A DNA stretch of 64,000 nucleotides from Rhyacichthys aspro. Its lineage: Eukaryota > Chordata > Actinopteri > Gobiiformes > Rhyacichthyidae. Where the stretch lies: positions 14,453,330 through 14,517,329 of the forward strand of contig CM072154.1 of assembly GCA_036850595.1 (NCBI GenBank). Direction: 5' to 3'. A program made the position numbers and the translations under genes. Under the pieces are notes generated by a model that saw only the letters and a program-made list of their open reading frames with translations, was not told the DNA's origin and did no database searches. Shown one piece after another: positions 60,481 through 64,000 of the stretch. Position 1 is the stretch's first letter; each line of letters opens with the position of its first letter.

Positions 60481-62159
60481 TCTTGAAGTGAATTGATTTA
60501 GACTTGATCTAGACTTGATACCTGATGTATACTGTATGTACTATATATGTACTGATATGATACACACTGAACTCATTGAATTAAAATCCACCAAAAAATA
60601 ATTATATTTTTAGCTTTCCCCACACCAATAATATGTAAATATTTTCTTGCATTTAACATCGCTTCTAAACTGGACCTTTTTTAATGACTTTTTAAATGTC
60701 AAAAACCTCTGTCTTCCACGTGTACAACCTGTTTTTTTTTAGAACACACAGTCTCTACCTCAAGCTGCTTGTCACAGAGACAAATGCCCCCTGAGATATG
60801 GAAATGGAGAGGTTTGTGTTTGCAGCTTGACTGGAGGTGAACAGACGGAGAGGAGTGGATCTGAACAATTGTGTGAAGGAACCTAAAGCGAATGTCAGTG
60901 TGTCGTCTGAGGGCACTTTGTCAAAGGCAGATAGAAGAAAAAAATGGTGCTGAGAGCAGGAGATGAATGAGCAAAATGAAATTTGCATGAAATTGTGTCA
61001 GTCCTTTGAATGGTGGGGGATTGTTGGCTAAAGAGATGGATCAGCACTGTGATGCAATAAATGATGTTGGGCTATATAACCATACTTGAGTGCTCAGTAG
61101 ACTTTAACATTGACTGGTGTATCTTTTTAAGTGTAAGCAGCAATTGATTAAAAGGATGCAATGTGTTTATTAAGTTATATCTAACAAAACATGAGACTTA
61201 ACATATTTGTGAGAATAAAAGTGTTTTAGCTGGAGAAATGCACACACCATTTGCAGAAATATGAAATTGCTTTGGGAAATAACTTTGGGAAGTGTACAAT
61301 ACAGAATAATGAAAGGTCCTTGACTATGCTTTTTTCACTGTTTCTCTTGCTTTAGCAATTTAGATTTCCCAAGTTTCAAAGCCACAGTCAGGGTTTCTCG
61401 GAGCTCCTAAAAAGGCTCAGTAGCTGTTCAGTCTCCCATCTGTTCCTGTTACGTACTGAGGTAGAAGAATAACACAGGAGTCAAGGTCTCGCTGAGGCAT
61501 GTGTCAGCAACAGGTTTTCCTGAGGTCGAGGGGGCCTCCAATCTATCACATACAAATGGGCTTTGAGCGAGGCTAGAGGCTAAAAAGACGCTACAGCAAG
61601 TATTGGGTGCTTAAGATATCAGCAAAAAATATATGTTTTTTAGTCTGATGTTTTAGAGGTGCAATATATATAGGGTTAGTTACAAAGAAACAATTATCAA
61701 CCTCTAATGAGTTATATATGCCATGTGTTCACCCAGCACTCACCATACCAGCAGAAAAACAGAGATTTGTGTTGCTATAGACAAAATGCTCTCCAGCTTC
61801 AATAAAGACACTGTACTGTATGGGACTAAAAAAAAAATCTCATCTGTTATAAGCCCTTGCATCAGGTTATTGAACAAGCGTTATCTATTTTGTCCACTGA
61901 GACTGAAACTAAACTGAAATTTACACTGTTCATTGCTCTGAACAACAAGCTAAAGTGAACTCTCTTTTATGACACAGAGATAAAGGACCGGAAAAGCAGA
62001 GTTAGTAAATGAAGTCTGAATGAAAGAGGGATTAGATGTCCTTGGGGGGGAGCATGAGTGTGACATATGACAAGAATATGTGAAATATATTGGGAAAGAA
62101 ACAAAAAAATGATCTAAAAGCGTGGCAGCTCCTCTTTGGCTAGATAGCAGTGACAAGAC

Positions 62160-62360
62160 ACGACAGGGGAAAAGAGTTGAGGAACAGAGTGACTCAGCCA
62201 TTACGGAGGCCGTTCAGGGCGGCTTACATTACACTCCATCATCAACACTGGCATGTACTATTGATGAAGTAGCGTGAACAAGCTGCAAATCTGCCACGGC
62301 CAACGGGGAACAAGCGGCTGGCGACATCAGCTGGCACCACGTCCCCTCCTTCATTCCAGG
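62160..62360. promoter_or_regulatory. Candidate conserved non-coding element
   Basis: A GC-balanced, CpG-containing block (gaggccgttcagggcggctt; ctgccacggccaacgggg; caagcggctggcgacatcag) in an AT-rich region. No coding signature. Conservation was not tested. Confidence 0.25.
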
Positions 62361-64000
62361 ACAGAAACACAACAGGGTCACGAATGATGACTTTTCAAGG
62401 CAGTCCGATAAGTGAGGCAAGGCCGACAGCGGTGCAAGCGCATGTGCTCATTAGGAAGGACAGAGTCACATCCCAGTGTATCGCCCTCATCAGCAATATC
62501 TCAACAAAGCAGGATAATCACTCATGTCCTGTTTACATAATTATGCTTATTTATTGTAATTGGCTCCCAGTGCACAGCCTTTCTTGGGGTCCAGACTCAC
62601 TCGTTTCCTCAAGTTGAGTCGGATGTCTTCCTGTGTTTTTGCTCATTTGTCTTTCATGCTCGCTGTAAAAATCCTTTTCCCTAAGCTTGTCACATTGCTG
62701 CTAATAACTCAGAGTCAGTCAGTTGCACCTTTTAATAAGCTTCAGACTGAGAGATTTGGAGAGTAATACATTTCAGCCCTCCAGAGAGTGCATCGTATTT
62801 CATGCACAGTCTAGGTCACTGTAATGTCATTGACGCAGATTTAGCGTATGGCAATGTGACTGTGGTCTGCACTCTTTTCCCAAGACATTTTGTTTTCATT
62901 ATGCATTACGTTGAGTTGAGGAAAGTTATCTCTTGATTGACCTTGAAAAGCAAACGACCAACCTTCATTTCATTAGAGCTACAAAAACCTGCAATCTGGA
63001 TTTAAAAATCCATTTTCACCCTAAGTTGATTAAATTCTGCTCGTGAGCGTACGCAAAAATCCAGCAATTATAACCGTAATACCTGCTCTCACCTGTAGGA
63101 CTTACATTGATTTTTGGGGGGATTTATATGGCATTCACACATTAGAGGGCAAGGTTTGTTTTTGCTCTGGTTAAACTGCATTAATACAGAAGTGATAGCA
63201 TTATCAGAGCACAAGTATTGCTTAAACCTACGGCCAACTCCTTACTAACTTTTAAATTAGGAACATCATTTTAAATGATGTTTAAAGATAAAGAACAACA
63301 TTTTGTTTCATGAATGCTAAAACACTGTAACACTCTCACTTTGTGATTGATCAAGAAACCATTTCCATCTCAAGAGAAAACATGAGGACATTGAGTTTCT
63401 GCCCCCTGCGGCTGATTGTGCTACCTGACACCAACATGGCTCCCTCTATTTTCATCTAATATCCCGGGCAGTGCAGACACTGAGTTGTGTCCTCTGCTTC
63501 TGACAGACAGCAGCTTGAACACACTGAAAGATTTATAGTTGAGTCAAACAGCTTATGAGGTCACTTAGGCCCAGAAGCAGTTGTGTGAAGCTGAGCTTTT
63601 ATCCTAAGACCAGGTTATGGCAGAAGTACACTCCAAGGGCTTTCCAACAACTGCCTGGTGAGAAATAAATCAGTCCAGGAAGTGCTTTCATGTGTGATTG
63701 TAAAGACTATAGTTGATTATTGTATTGAATCCATTAAAGGATGATATCATTTCATTTGATCTTTGCTAAGGACATGTCTATTAGGGGTGCAGTCTTCTTA
63801 ATGTGTGTGCATGTGCCTTATTTCTTAAGCACTATGGCATTGGTTATTCATCTTGTAAGTTTACACCAACAATAGCATGCCTGTGTGCTGTAGATAATGC
63901 TTCTGAAGGCAAACTGTAATGAAAAAGCAGAGCATAACAAGAGGATTGAGGATATATGCTGGATGATGAAGATGAGTTATAGCAATGAATGGGCTTGGGC

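Larger units (their letters stand above)
57347..64000. other. Gene-free stretch (possible intron), no coding gene recognised
   Basis: Contains a fish repeat remnant at 60.42-60.48 kb, a complex block at 62.16-62.36 kb and a CTCF-like motif near 63.40 kb. No splice acceptor with a matching open frame was recognised. Confidence 0.45.

Noticed and set aside
1..64000. tRNA, rRNA, snRNA, microRNA genes and CRISPR arrays
   Set aside because: Looked for by eye for tRNA box motifs, U-snRNA starts, several well-known microRNAs and regularly spaced repeats; none found. A covariance-model scan would be decisive and could not be run.
17091..64000. SPATA2, RNF114 or SNAI1, the genes that follow SLC9A8 in human
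   Set aside because: No ORF or exon in the window resembles them; the order downstream of slc9a8 appears to differ, or the genes lie beyond 64 kb.

Overview
The window looks like a piece of a teleost fish chromosome. It is AT-rich and intron-rich, with vertebrate splice sites, scattered copies of interspersed repeats typical of fish genomes, and a gene pair (b4galt5 and slc9a8) that also lies side by side on human 20q13. No bacterial, viral or organelle genes were seen. The species cannot be named from the sequence.

Layout. 1-3626: intron 1 of a minus-strand gene whose first coding exon (3627-3735) encodes the cytosolic tail and signal anchor of beta-1,4-galactosyltransferase 5. 3736-5023: a 1.3 kb head-to-head promoter region with visibly more CpG than its surroundings and two ETS-type sites. 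5024-16140: the complete slc9a8 (NHE8) gene on the plus strand, 16 coding exons reconstructed by hand with every phase consistent, giving 649 codons plus a stop. Intron 9 has the signature of a U12-type (minor spliceosome) intron, and intron 8 carries a MITE-like element of about 510 bp. 16141-about 17090: 3' UTR.

From about 17.1 kb to 64 kb the window is gene-poor. I found no recognisable multi-exon protein gene there. What stands out is: two candidate first exons on the plus strand (ending in good splice donors at 44332 and 57346, the second behind a TATA box), which could be alternative promoters of a gene continuing past 64 kb; one unrecognised 100-codon ORF at 51635-51937 with a hydrophobic C-terminus; several complex, CpG-containing stretches that look like conserved non-coding elements, though conservation could not be tested; decayed fish interspersed repeats; two perfect-arm hairpins; and a strong G-quadruplex motif.

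How the genes relate. B4GALT5 is a Golgi galactosyltransferase (lactosylceramide synthesis and glycoprotein galactosylation). NHE8 exchanges Na+ or K+ for H+ in the Golgi and at the apical membrane. Both serve the secretory pathway and may share the intergenic promoter; that link is inference. The novel-system hunt found no convincing new protein system. The most checkable leads are the two candidate promoters, the 100-aa ORF and the U12-type intron.
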